Positions 1 through 6,006 are shown, counted from the first letter of the stretch. The stretch: DNA of 6,390 nt from Acidimicrobiia bacterium (GCA_010030605.1 RHCK01000099.1:1-6390); one strand, 5' to 3'. Numbers and translations: made by a program. Notes: generated by a model from the sequence alone, not told the origin.

Positions 1-503
1 AGGGCCACCGATCCCCAGAGATACGGACTGTTCCACGGCCGGTCCATGCCGAGCCCGGGTACGCCGAAGCCGATCAGAAGAATCGTGAGAATCACGGGCA
101 CGCCACGGAAGATGTCGGTGTAAGCGGCCGAGAAAAGGCGCAGCGGGAACAGCGCTGGTGTGCGGACGCTTCGGCACACGGCCAGCACCATTCCCCACAC
201 CAGGATGCATGGCGCGCACCACAAGAAGATCTGCACGTCTTTGACGAACGCGTCCAACAGACGGGGGAAGGTGTCGGAGAAAACATTGCCGTTGAAGAAC
301 GAGCGCTTCACCTTGTACCAGCCCGGTGTGCGGGGAATCAGAGTCACCAACAAACCGATCACGACGAGGGTCGAGGTGAGCGCGATCAAGGTGGATCGTC
401 GCTTTTGTCGTTGTTCGTATCGTCGTCGGGTTTCGCGACTCGACAATGGAGCGGACGCGACGGTGCCCGGGCGATCACTCGTCCCGGGCACCGATTCGTT
501 CAT
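1..503 (-). CDS. Polar amino-acid ABC transporter, inner-membrane permease (N-terminal 167 residues; cut by window edge)
   Basis: This is the membrane-spanning subunit of an ABC importer of the HisM/GlnP type, which forms the channel for an amino acid delivered by the binding protein encoded just upstream. The frame starts at the ATG at 503-501 and stays open to the left edge, so the C-terminal part is missing. The first 37 residues are hydrophilic and arginine-rich (cytoplasmic). Hydrophobic segments follow at about residues 39-57 and 92-110, and a third begins near 134. The segment YTDIFRGVPVILTILLIGFG (128-147) matches the family's conserved stretch, usually written as E-F-F-R-G-T-P followed by hydrophobic residues. 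There is no in-frame start further upstream, and GTG at codon 5 is an alternative. No good Shine-Dalgarno lies close to the ATG. The gene follows the binding-protein gene by 39 bases, so it is probably the second gene of the operon. An ATPase gene would be expected beyond the window. Substrate specificity cannot be read from this part. Confidence 0.9.
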   Translation of the reverse strand, partial: MNESVPGTSDRPGTVASAPLSSRETRRRYEQRQKRRSTLIALTSTLVVIGLLVTLIPRTPGWYKVKRSFFNGNVFSDTFPRLLDAFVKDVQIFLWCAPCILVWGMVLAVCRSVRTPALFPLRLFSAAYTDIFRGVPVILTILLIGFGVPGLGMDRPWNSPYLWGSVA

Positions 504-515
504 GGCTTCGAGGTT

Positions 516-534
516 AGGTCCGACGCACGGACCT
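516..534 (-). promoter_or_regulatory. Intercistronic hairpin between binding-protein and permease genes
   Basis: There is a perfect 7-bp inverted repeat, AGGTCCG and CGGACCT, with a 5-base loop, in the 39-base gap between the two transporter genes. In the minus-strand transcript it is not followed by a U-run, so it is not a standard terminator. Hairpins at this place in binding-protein-dependent operons often protect the upstream mRNA or reduce readthrough, giving more binding protein than permease. Here that role is inferred from position only. The stem also covers most of a GGAGGT sequence that lies too far (27 bases) from the permease ATG to be an ordinary Shine-Dalgarno. Confidence 0.45.
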
Positions 535-542
535 CCGGTGGT

Positions 543-1403
543 TCAGTCGACGCTGATGACCGGCACGCCGGCGTTGTCGCTCAACCACTGCTTGGCGAAC
601 TCGTCCAGCGACCCATTGCCCTTGAGCGTGGCCAGCGCGGTGTTCACGCACGCAACCAACGGGTTGTCCTTCTCGAACACGAAACCGAATTCGTCGGTGG
701 TGCCACCGGCCGAGGCGGGGAACTGACCGATCACCGACGAACCTTCGATCTCGACGGCCGAGATGTACAGCGCGGTCGGCAGGTCGACGACGATGGCGTC
801 GATCTGTCCGGCTTCGAGCGCCGCCTTGGCACCGGCGTTGTCGTCGTACACGAACGGCTCGTTCGTGGGCTTGATCACGTCGGTGATGAACGCGAGGCTG
901 GTGGTGGCGGCCTGGGCACCGAACTTCACGTCGACCAGATCGGCCACGGTCGTGGCTCCCTCGGCGGCGGAACCGGCCAAGGCCACGATCGCCTGGTTGC
1001 CCGCGTAGTAGGGATCACTGAAGCTGATGGTCTCGGCGCGCTCGGGCGTGATGGAGTACTGCTGGAGGTTGAAGTCGAAATCCTTCGCACCGGGCTGAAT
1101 CGCGGCGTCGAAGTCGGTGCGGACCCACACCACGTTCTCACCTTCGTAACCGAGTTCCTTGGCCACGGCCAGGGCGACGGCGGCTTCGTAACCCTCGCCG
1201 CTTTCGGGGGCATCGTTTTCGACCCACGGCGAGTAGGCCGGGTTGCCGGTCGCGATGGTCAGCTTGCCCTCGGTGATGGTGGAGCAATCGCCGCCGGTGG
1301 CCTCGGTCGAGGGACTGGCCTCGGACGAGGAGTCATCCCCGCCGCACGCGGCCAGGGTGAGAGCGGTGACCGCGAGGGCGGCTAGGGAAAGACGACGGAT
1401 CAT
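543..1403 (-). CDS. Extracellular amino-acid-binding lipoprotein of an ABC importer (SBP_bac_3 type)
   Basis: This 286-residue protein captures a polar amino acid outside the membrane and hands it to the permease encoded next. Residues 1-20 form a lipoprotein signal peptide: positively charged MIRR, a hydrophobic stretch, then the lipobox LAAC with the acylated Cys20. A Gly/Ser/Glu/Thr-rich linker runs to about residue 38. The family-3 binding domain follows, with LTIATGNPAYSPW (48-60), the lobe-1 stretch GYEAAVALAVAKELGYE (71-87), SITPERAETISFSDPYY (117-133, with the carboxylate-binding-type Arg122), GAQAATTS (162-169), DAIVVDLPTA (202-211, with Asp207 at the usual amino-group-binding place) and a C-terminal GNGSLDEFAKQW stretch. 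The family's usual GF/YD in lobe 1 is GYE here. Cys40 and Cys252 could form a disulfide. I chose the ATG at 1403 because AAAGGA lies 9 bases upstream and the signal peptide starts there. The frame extends to 1490, but those upstream residues do not look like a signal peptide. The ligand is unknown. Confidence 0.93.
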   Translation of the reverse strand: MIRRLSLAALAVTALTLAACGGDDSSSEASPSTEATGGDCSTITEGKLTIATGNPAYSPWVENDAPESGEGYEAAVALAVAKELGYEGENVVWVRTDFDAAIQPGAKDFDFNLQQYSITPERAETISFSDPYYAGNQAIVALAGSAAEGATTVADLVDVKFGAQAATTSLAFITDVIKPTNEPFVYDDNAGAKAALEAGQIDAIVVDLPTALYISAVEIEGSSVIGQFPASAGGTTDEFGFVFEKDNPLVACVNTALATLKGNGSLDEFAKQWLSDNAGVPVISVD

Positions 1404-1412
1404 GTCGTGTGG

Positions 1413-1418
1413 TCCTTT
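1413..1418 (-). promoter_or_regulatory. Ribosome-binding site of the binding-protein gene
   Basis: AAAGGA on the minus strand ends 9 bases before the ATG at 1403. It decides the start codon against the longer open frame reaching 1490. Confidence 0.75.
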
Positions 1419-1479
1419 CGGGGAGGGGTCGGTAGGGGTTTGACCGTCGGCGACGGACATGCCCGAGGCTACCAACCGA

Positions 1480-1517
1480 AATCCCGACAAGTTTGGTCGG
1501 GATTGTGAAATCCGACC
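1480..1517. promoter_or_regulatory. Probable operator of the transporter promoter: inverted repeat AATCCCGAC / GTCGGGATT plus a third half-site
   Basis: AATCCCGAC at 1480-1488 and GTCGGGATT at 1496-1504 are perfect 9-base arms separated by 7 bases. A third, imperfect copy (GAAATCCGACC, 1507-1517) repeats the left arm 29 bases further on. The cluster sits 77-114 bases upstream of the binding-protein ATG, where promoter and operator are expected. I could not assign convincing -35 and -10 boxes for the minus-strand transcript. It resembles a protein-binding site more than a terminator, since there is no T-run on either side and both neighbours are divergent. The regulator is unknown, and these arms differ from those beside the TetR gene. 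Confidence 0.5.
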
Positions 1518-1526
1518 GGACTGCTC

Positions 1527-1555
1527 TTGTGGTGAGACAGATTAGGTCTTAGTGT
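1527..1555 (+). promoter_or_regulatory. Predicted promoter of the TetR gene, giving a leaderless transcript
   Basis: TTGTGG (1527-1532) and TAGTGT (1550-1555) are separated by 17 bases. The -10-like box ends 7 bases before the ATG at 1563, so transcription would start at or next to the start codon. No Shine-Dalgarno precedes that ATG, which fits a leaderless mRNA, a common arrangement in actinobacteria. The box matches are only moderate and the call is inferred from spacing. Confidence 0.45.
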
Positions 1556-1559
1556 CTCA
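1533..1559. promoter_or_regulatory. Probable TetR-type operator, TGAGACA-N13-TGTCTCA
   Basis: There is a perfect 7-base inverted repeat, TGAGACA (1533-1539) and TGTCTCA (1553-1559), with a 13-base spacer. The spacer itself contains weaker symmetry (AGAC..GTCT overlapping the left arm). It covers the region between the predicted -35 and the start codon of the TetR gene, the usual place for an autoregulated TetR-family repressor to bind and block RNA polymerase. Binding by the adjacent gene product is inferred from position and symmetry. Confidence 0.55.
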
Positions 1560-1562
1560 TCT

Positions 1563-2141
1563 ATGGTCGCGGTCGTGAGCCCCGAAGATCGAATTCTCGA
1601 TGCCGCGCGCCGTTGCGTCGATCGCTGGGGACTGAGCAAGTTGACCATCGACGACATCGCCACCGAAGCTGGCGTGTCGCGCGCCACGTTGTATCGCTTG
1701 TTCCCCGGAGGCAAGGACGTGATGTTCGATGCGTTGCGGGTGCGCGAATTGCAGGAGTTCTTCTCCGGCATGCGCGACAGTTTGCATCACGTTGATTCGC
1801 TTCTCGACTTCTCGGTGCAGGTCGCCGGTTATGCCATTCGCGAAATGCGCAACGACGAACACCTCGCCATGATGTTGGCCACCGAAGAAGGAACCGCGCT
1901 CAAATCGCTGACCGTCGAAGGACTCCCTCGAATTCTGCGCGTGGCATCCGAATACATCACGCCGTTGATCGGCGAGTTCCTCGACCCCGACCAGGCCGAG
2001 GTGTTCGTCGAACTGTTGGCTCGTCTCGTGATCTCGTACTTCCTCGCGCCCAGCGAACATTTCGATCTCGCCGATTCCGAATCGGCCACTGCTTTGTTCC
2101 GTCCGTTCGTCGCGGCTTTCCAGCCGGTGGCGGTCGGCTGA
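1563..2141 (+). CDS. TetR/AcrR-family transcriptional regulator
   Basis: This 192-residue protein has the family's usual size and layout. An N-terminal DNA-binding domain begins with EDRILDAARRCVDRWGLSKL (8-27) and continues into a helix-turn-helix, LTIDDIATEAGVSRATLYRLF (27-47). The recognition helix (SRATLYRLF) and the following Lys51 are typical of TetR. Residues from about 60 onward form a helical ligand-binding and dimerisation domain that does not reveal the ligand. Acidic runs such as NDEHLAMMLATEEG (97-110) are seen. Members usually repress until a small molecule binds. The ATG at 1563 directly follows a -10-like box; GTG at 1575 is a weaker alternative. The gene is divergent from the transporter operon and lies 48 bases upstream of the diiron-protein gene in the same direction, so that enzyme is the most likely co-transcribed target. 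Family assignment is firm; target and inducer are inferred or unknown. Confidence 0.93.
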   Translation: MVAVVSPEDRILDAARRCVDRWGLSKLTIDDIATEAGVSRATLYRLFPGGKDVMFDALRVRELQEFFSGMRDSLHHVDSLLDFSVQVAGYAIREMRNDEHLAMMLATEEGTALKSLTVEGLPRILRVASEYITPLIGEFLDPDQAEVFVELLARLVISYFLAPSEHFDLADSESATALFRPFVAAFQPVAVG

Positions 2142-2175
2142 ACGCTGACATTTGATACCAAACATTTCTCACAAC

Positions 2176-2181
2176 AAGGAG
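2176..2181 (+). promoter_or_regulatory. Ribosome-binding site of the diiron-protein gene
   Basis: AAGGAG lies 8 bases before the ATG at 2190. This is the strongest Shine-Dalgarno in the window, in contrast to the preceding TetR gene and the following murF, which have none. It suggests high translation of this gene even if it shares a transcript with the regulator. Confidence 0.8.
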
Positions 2182-2189
2182 ACACACAC

Positions 2190-3317
2190 ATGAGCATCAC
2201 CGAAAGCGAAAACCAGCAAATCCTCGGTCGCGCGGATCTGAACGACGTGGAGGCCATCTTGTCGGTTCCGATCGTGGACCCCGCCGAGGTGGAACACATC
2301 GTGAAGGACAACGCTGACGCCATCTTCACGTGGGACTACTCGCTTTCGCGTCCGGCCTTGCGCAAGTTGTACGAAAAGGCCAAGACCGGCCAGTGGAACG
2401 CCACCACCGATCTGCCGTGGGACAAGGACGTCGACCTCGAAGCCGAAGTGTCCAAGGACTTGGCCGCCATGGCGTCGGGTCTCACCGCCACGCACTACGA
2501 CGGTACGCCGGCCGAGAAGTGGGGCGACAAGGAATGGACCGACTTCGCCATGGAGCAGCGTCGTTGGAGCTTGTCCCAGTTCATGCACGGCGAACAGGGC
2601 GCGTTGCTCTGCACGGCCAAGATCACCGAGACCGTTCCGTGGTACGACGCCAAGTTGTACGCCAGCACCCAGGTGGTGGACGAGGCGCGTCACGTGGAAG
2701 TGTTCGCGCGCTACCTCGACGAGAAGTTGGGTGGCGGATACCAGATCAACGCCCACCTGCGCATGTTGCTCGACGACATCATCAACGACAGCCGTTGGGA
2801 CATGACCTACCTCGGTATGCAGGTGATGGTCGAGGGTCTGGCCTTGGCCGCGTTCGGCAACATGTACCAGTTCGTGTCCGAGCCGCTGTTGAAGCAGTTG
2901 CTCCGCTACGTCATGAGCGACGAGGCCCGTCACGTGGCCTTCGGCGTTCTGTCGCTGCAAGAGGTGTACTCGCAGATGAGCGACAAGGAGATCAAGGATC
3001 GCCAGGAGTTCGCGTACGAGGCCTCGGTGCGCATGCGCGACCGCTTCATGTCGCAGGAAGTCTGGGAGCGCATGGGTGTGAACACTCGCGACGTCATCCC
3101 GTTGGTGCTGAACGACCCCACCCGTGCGGTGTTCCAGCAGATGTTGTTCTCCAAGATCGTGCCGAACTGCAAGAAGCTCGGTTTGCTCGATCGCAACGAT
3201 GCATGGTTGCGTCGTCGCTTCGAGGAGATGGGCGTCATCCAGTTCGAGAACGAAGTGGACACCGGCGAGGAGTACGTCAAGTTCGAACTCGGTGAGGTGT
3301 ACGAGCCGCTCCACTGA
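2190..3317 (+). CDS. Ferritin-like diiron-carboxylate protein (AurF / ribonucleotide-reductase-R2-like fold), probable oxidase or oxygenase
   Basis: This 375-residue, mostly helical protein carries the six-ligand signature of the ferritin-like diiron fold. The first glutamate is Glu135 (in HGEQGALL), followed by Glu165-x-x-His168 (DEARH), Glu215 (MVEGLAL) and Glu245-x-x-His248 (a second DEARH). The 30/50/30 spacing fits a four-helix bundle binding two metals, and such proteins activate oxygen. The N-terminal region contains WNATTDLPWDKDVDLE (69-84), and the C-terminal about 110 residues form an extra helical part. It is unlikely to be a ribonucleotide reductase small subunit: no large subunit is nearby, and the position four residues after His168, where R2 has its radical tyrosine, is Phe172. 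An AurF-like N-oxygenase, fatty-acid or aromatic oxidase, or R2-like ligand-binding oxidase are candidates. I cannot choose a substrate. It has no signal peptide or membrane segment, so it is cytoplasmic. Probably controlled by the TetR regulator directly upstream. Confidence 0.85.
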   Translation: MSITESENQQILGRADLNDVEAILSVPIVDPAEVEHIVKDNADAIFTWDYSLSRPALRKLYEKAKTGQWNATTDLPWDKDVDLEAEVSKDLAAMASGLTATHYDGTPAEKWGDKEWTDFAMEQRRWSLSQFMHGEQGALLCTAKITETVPWYDAKLYASTQVVDEARHVEVFARYLDEKLGGGYQINAHLRMLLDDIINDSRWDMTYLGMQVMVEGLALAAFGNMYQFVSEPLLKQLLRYVMSDEARHVAFGVLSLQEVYSQMSDKEIKDRQEFAYEASVRMRDRFMSQEVWERMGVNTRDVIPLVLNDPTRAVFQQMLFSKIVPNCKKLGLLDRNDAWLRRRFEEMGVIQFENEVDTGEEYVKFELGEVYEPLH

Positions 3318-3339
3318 GCATCGTTCACGATCTGACGTT

Positions 3340-3376
3340 GGGCCGACTGCCGATGGCGGTCGGCCCTTCTGTTGTA
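3340..3376 (+). terminator. Intrinsic terminator after the diiron-protein gene
   Basis: GGGCCGAC (3340-3347) pairs with GTCGGCCC (3359-3366). Inside, a T-G wobble and GCC/GGC extend the stem to about 12 pairs around a GAT loop. It is followed by TTCTGTTGT, a modest T-rich tail. It starts 22 bases after the stop codon and should end the TetR-diiron transcript. Its right side touches the start region of the next gene. Confidence 0.8.
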
Positions 3377-3380
3377 CGGT
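3375..3380 (+). promoter_or_regulatory. Possible -10 box for a leaderless murF transcript
   Basis: TACGGT lies 6 bases before the ATG at 3387. The spacing is like that of TAGTGT before the TetR ATG, and again there is no Shine-Dalgarno. No good -35 is seen; that position falls inside the terminator hairpin. The call rests on spacing and on the need for a promoter downstream of a terminator. Confidence 0.3.
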
Positions 3381-3386
3381 TTCGGC

Positions 3387-4727
3387 ATGCGATTCTCGGC
3401 CGCTGATCTGGTGGCGGCGCTGACGGCCCGCAATCTTCACGGTGATCGGGCTCGTCTGGTGGGTCCGGACGTCGAGATCGACGGCGTGACCTTTGATTCC
3501 CGCGACGTGCGTCCCGGTCAGTTGTTCGTGCCGATCGTGGCCGAGCGGGATGGCCACGACTTCATCGGCGATGCGTTGGCCGCCGGAGCCGTCGCGTATC
3601 TCTCGTCGCGCGACGACGCTCATGAGCGATTCGGTGGCACGGCGATTCGGGTTCGCGACACCGCCGAGGCCCTGATCGACATCGGCGGCTGGGTGCGCAC
3701 GCTGTTTCCGGCTTCGACCGTGGTCGTCGGGGTCACCGGTTCGGTGGGCAAAACATCGACGAAGGATTTCATCGCGGTCGCGTTGGGCGGTCAGATCGCG
3801 ACGACGGCGAACATTCGCAGTTTCAACAACGAGCAAGGGTTGCCGGTGACCATCATCAACGCACCGTCGGACACGCGAGCGTTGGTGTTGGAGATGGGGA
3901 TGCGAGGTTTCGGCCAGATCGCCGACCTCTGTCGCATCGCGCGACCTTCCATCGGCGTGGTGACGAGGGTCGGCGAGGCCCACACCGAACTGGTGGGTGG
4001 ACTCGACGGAGTGGCGCAGGCCAAGGGTGAGTTGATCGAGGCGCTACCGCCACAGGGGTTCGCGATATTGAACGCCGACGACGAGCGGGTGCGAGCCATG
4101 GTGTCGCGTTCGTCCGCTCCCGTGTTGCTGTATGGCGAATCGGGTGATGCCGACGTTCGCATCGACGGACTTGCTGTGAACGAACACGGCTGTGCCACCT
4201 TCGATGTGATCGTTGGCGGTGAACGAACCTCGGTGACGCTCGGGGTTCCGGGGCGTCACATGGCGTCGAATGCGGCGGCGGCGATCGCGGTGGGTCACGC
4301 GTTGGGGCTGTCGGTGCCGCGCATGGCGTCCGACCTTGCCACCACCGTCGTGTCCGATCGACGAATGCAGATCCGGCGCACCTCGAACGGGGCGGTGGTG
4401 ATCGACGATTCCTACAACGCCAATCCCACATCGATGGAAGCCGCCCTGCGCACGTTGGCCGACATGAACGCCGAGCGTCGCGTGGCGGTGTTGGGGTTGA
4501 TGGCCGAGCTCGAAGACCCATCGGAGGCTCATGCCCGAATCGGGGCTTTGGCGCGGAGTTTGGGTATTCGCATGATCGCGGTCGACACCGACATGTACGG
4601 CGTCCCATCGTCGACGGTGCAGAAGGCGATCGACGAACTCGCCGGGTTGACCTCGCGCGATGTCGCGGTGGTGAAGGGGAGTCGAGTGGCCGGGTTGGAG
4701 CGAGTCGTCGACGCGGTCGCGATCTGA
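3387..4727 (+). CDS. murF: UDP-N-acetylmuramoyl-tripeptide--D-alanyl-D-alanine ligase (MurF-type Mur ligase)
   Basis: MurF adds the D-Ala-D-Ala dipeptide to the UDP-MurNAc-tripeptide with ATP, the last cytoplasmic step in making the peptidoglycan precursor. The 446 residues show the three Mur domains. The first is a substrate domain with DSRDVRPGQLFVPI (37-50) and RDGHDFI. The central ATPase has P-loop GVTGSVGKTSTKD (115-127, Lys122), NNEQGLP (147-153), EMGMRGFGQI (169-178) and AKGELIEALP (212-221, Lys213 at the conserved lysine position). The C-terminal ligase domain has GRHMASNAAAAIA (289-301), DDSYNANPTSM (340-350) and VKGSRVAGLE (429-438). Length is normal and nothing essential looks missing. 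I chose the ATG at 3387; an in-frame TTG at 3372 would start inside the terminator tail. No other cell-wall genes adjoin it, unlike the usual dcw-cluster location, so it may be a relocated only copy or a second paralogue. It converges on the exporter gene with 4 bases between stops. Confidence 0.92.
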   Translation: MRFSAADLVAALTARNLHGDRARLVGPDVEIDGVTFDSRDVRPGQLFVPIVAERDGHDFIGDALAAGAVAYLSSRDDAHERFGGTAIRVRDTAEALIDIGGWVRTLFPASTVVVGVTGSVGKTSTKDFIAVALGGQIATTANIRSFNNEQGLPVTIINAPSDTRALVLEMGMRGFGQIADLCRIARPSIGVVTRVGEAHTELVGGLDGVAQAKGELIEALPPQGFAILNADDERVRAMVSRSSAPVLLYGESGDADVRIDGLAVNEHGCATFDVIVGGERTSVTLGVPGRHMASNAAAAIAVGHALGLSVPRMASDLATTVVSDRRMQIRRTSNGAVVIDDSYNANPTSMEAALRTLADMNAERRVAVLGLMAELEDPSEAHARIGALARSLGIRMIAVDTDMYGVPSSTVQKAIDELAGLTSRDVAVVKGSRVAGLERVVDAVAI

Positions 4728-4731
4728 TTCG

Positions 4732-6006
4732 TCAGTCCGCGTCGAGAAACGACGACGACGGCAAGCGGTCGAGGTTGCACCACCACGACAAGAACAGGGC
4801 GAAGACGGCGCCGAAGGCCAGCACCCAGCGAGCGCCGACCGCGTCGATGATTGGTCCGGCCAACAGTCCGCCGATCGTGACGGTTCCGCCGAACGACATG
4901 AACCACAACGGCATCACCGTGACTCGCTCGTTGTCGCGCAGGTTCTGCTGGAAGATCGTGACCATGGCGTTGGCGGTCATGAAATAGAACAGACCGAGCA
5001 CGAATCCGATGGGGAACGCGGGAACGACCGAGCGCACCAACCCGAACGCGGCCAGTGCGACGGCGAAACCGATGAAACCGAATCGGATGACGGTTGGTCG
5101 GTGCTTGTGAGCGAGAAACGTTCCGGTGGCCAACGCGCCGCTCAGAGCCCCGAGGCCCCACGTCGCATAGAGCCATCGATAGGTGGAGCCCACGGGGCTG
5201 ATGCCGAAGTTCAAACGAGCAACCGATGAGAAGAGTCCGACGTACACCAGGCAGAACAACGAGAACAACGTCATCGACACGAGCAGGCGAGAAAGAACCG
5301 GCCGGGAAACGGCGATGTTCACTCCGGACAACGCGCGCCTCCACCCGGTTTCCGTTGGCTTGGATCGGATGTCGGGTATCTGGACCATGAAGAGCGCGAT
5401 GATCAAGAACAGATAGGTGACGGCATTGATGATGAAGATCTGGGCGGTGGAGACGCCCCAGATGGCGAGAAGTGCGGCGATGGCCGGACCGGCCACGCGA
5501 CTTCCGTTCAGTTGTGTCGAATTGAGGCTGATGGCCCCGGCCAGATCGCGACGATCGACCAACATCGGAACGCTGGCTTGGAAAGCGGGAGCATTGAGAG
5601 CATTGGCCACGCCGATGGACGTCTGCGTGAGAAACAGGGCCCAGATTGGACCGTCGACGCTGACGATGGCGGCCAGCACCAACGAGAACACCAACTGCAC
5701 CCATTGCATGAACAGCAGATAGCGCTGCAGATTGAATCGGTTGGCGATGATGCCGCCGGGAATGGCGAGCAGCAACAGCGGTCCTAATTGTGCGAACACC
5801 AGCAAGCTGACGATCTTGGCCGAACCGGTGCGGTCGTCGATGTAGGCGGGCAGCGCCAGGTTCTGCATCCAGGTGCCGATGTTCGACAACAGCATTCCCG
5901 TCCACACCAGTCGATAGTCGCGATAGGCGAAAGCGGCCCGAGCCGTGCCGGGACGGTGGGCGTGGGGGAGAGGCGGAAGGTCCGCGTTGTCAGGAGAGTT
6001 CGACAT
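4732..6006 (-). CDS. MFS transporter, MFS_3 (EntS-like) exporter family
   Basis: This 424-residue integral membrane protein is of the major facilitator superfamily. After a 25-residue hydrophilic N-terminus comes FAYRDYRLVWTGMLLSNIGTW (26-46), the family's usual entry into helix 1. Further hydrophobic segments follow at about 65-86, 97-116, 120-138, 172-186, 188-208, 238-260, 277-297, 308-325, 330-350, 368-388 and 394-411, giving roughly 12 helices. The helix 2-3 loop, GGIIANRFNLQR (84-95), is motif A with Asn where Asp is common. NAPAFQASVPMLVDRRDLAGA (138-158) followed by LNSTQLNGSRVAGPA (161-175) is characteristic of the MFS_3 group, which includes the enterobactin exporter EntS and many drug or unassigned exporters. 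The substrate is unknown, and no siderophore genes are nearby. The start at 6006 has no close Shine-Dalgarno; TAGGAT lies 12 bases upstream and may be a -10 box. It is divergent from the zinc-ribbon gene and convergent with murF. Confidence 0.9.
   Translation of the reverse strand: MSNSPDNADLPPLPHAHRPGTARAAFAYRDYRLVWTGMLLSNIGTWMQNLALPAYIDDRTGSAKIVSLLVFAQLGPLLLLAIPGGIIANRFNLQRYLLFMQWVQLVFSLVLAAIVSVDGPIWALFLTQTSIGVANALNAPAFQASVPMLVDRRDLAGAISLNSTQLNGSRVAGPAIAALLAIWGVSTAQIFIINAVTYLFLIIALFMVQIPDIRSKPTETGWRRALSGVNIAVSRPVLSRLLVSMTLFSLFCLVYVGLFSSVARLNFGISPVGSTYRWLYATWGLGALSGALATGTFLAHKHRPTVIRFGFIGFAVALAAFGLVRSVVPAFPIGFVLGLFYFMTANAMVTIFQQNLRDNERVTVMPLWFMSFGGTVTIGGLLAGPIIDAVGARWVLAFGAVFALFLSWWCNLDRLPSSSFLDAD

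Noticed and set aside
405..1385. Long plus-strand open frame opposite the binding-protein gene
   Set aside because: It is the antisense shadow of the binding-protein and permease genes. It is rich in Gly, Arg, Val and His without domain pattern, and the minus-strand frames have clear family motifs.
1404..1490. N-terminal extension of the binding protein to the TTG at 1490
   Set aside because: The signal peptide with MIRR and lipobox begins at 1403 with a well-spaced AAAGGA. The extra residues would bury the signal peptide and run through the inverted repeat.
2145..2173. Possible separate promoter for the diiron gene (CTGACA as -35) and small TTTG-ATAC-CAAA symmetry
   Set aside because: No acceptable -10 is found at 16-18 bases, and the 4-base symmetry and ACATTT repeat are short enough to occur by chance. 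Co-transcription with the TetR gene is simpler.
2190..3317. Ribonucleotide reductase small subunit for the diiron gene
   Set aside because: No large-subunit gene adjoins it, Phe172 occupies the R2 tyrosine position by ligand spacing, and the TetR pairing is not typical. It is kept only as a distant fold relative.
2169..3983. 604-codon minus-strand open frame across the diiron and murF genes
   Set aside because: Its His/Arg/Val-rich composition without motifs is typical of an antisense frame of GC-rich genes. Both plus-strand genes under it carry intact catalytic motifs, and it crosses the terminator.
4724..4735. CTGA-TTCG-TCAG hairpin with a UUCG loop at the murF/exporter junction
   Set aside because: Only four base pairs, arising mainly because facing TGA and TCA stop codons are complementary. 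It has no T-run and is too weak to call a terminator.
4529..5905. 458-codon minus-strand open frame within the MFS gene
   Set aside because: It overlaps the MFS gene in another frame on the same strand. The translation is Arg/His/Ser-rich with no membrane segments, while the overlapping MFS frame has about twelve.
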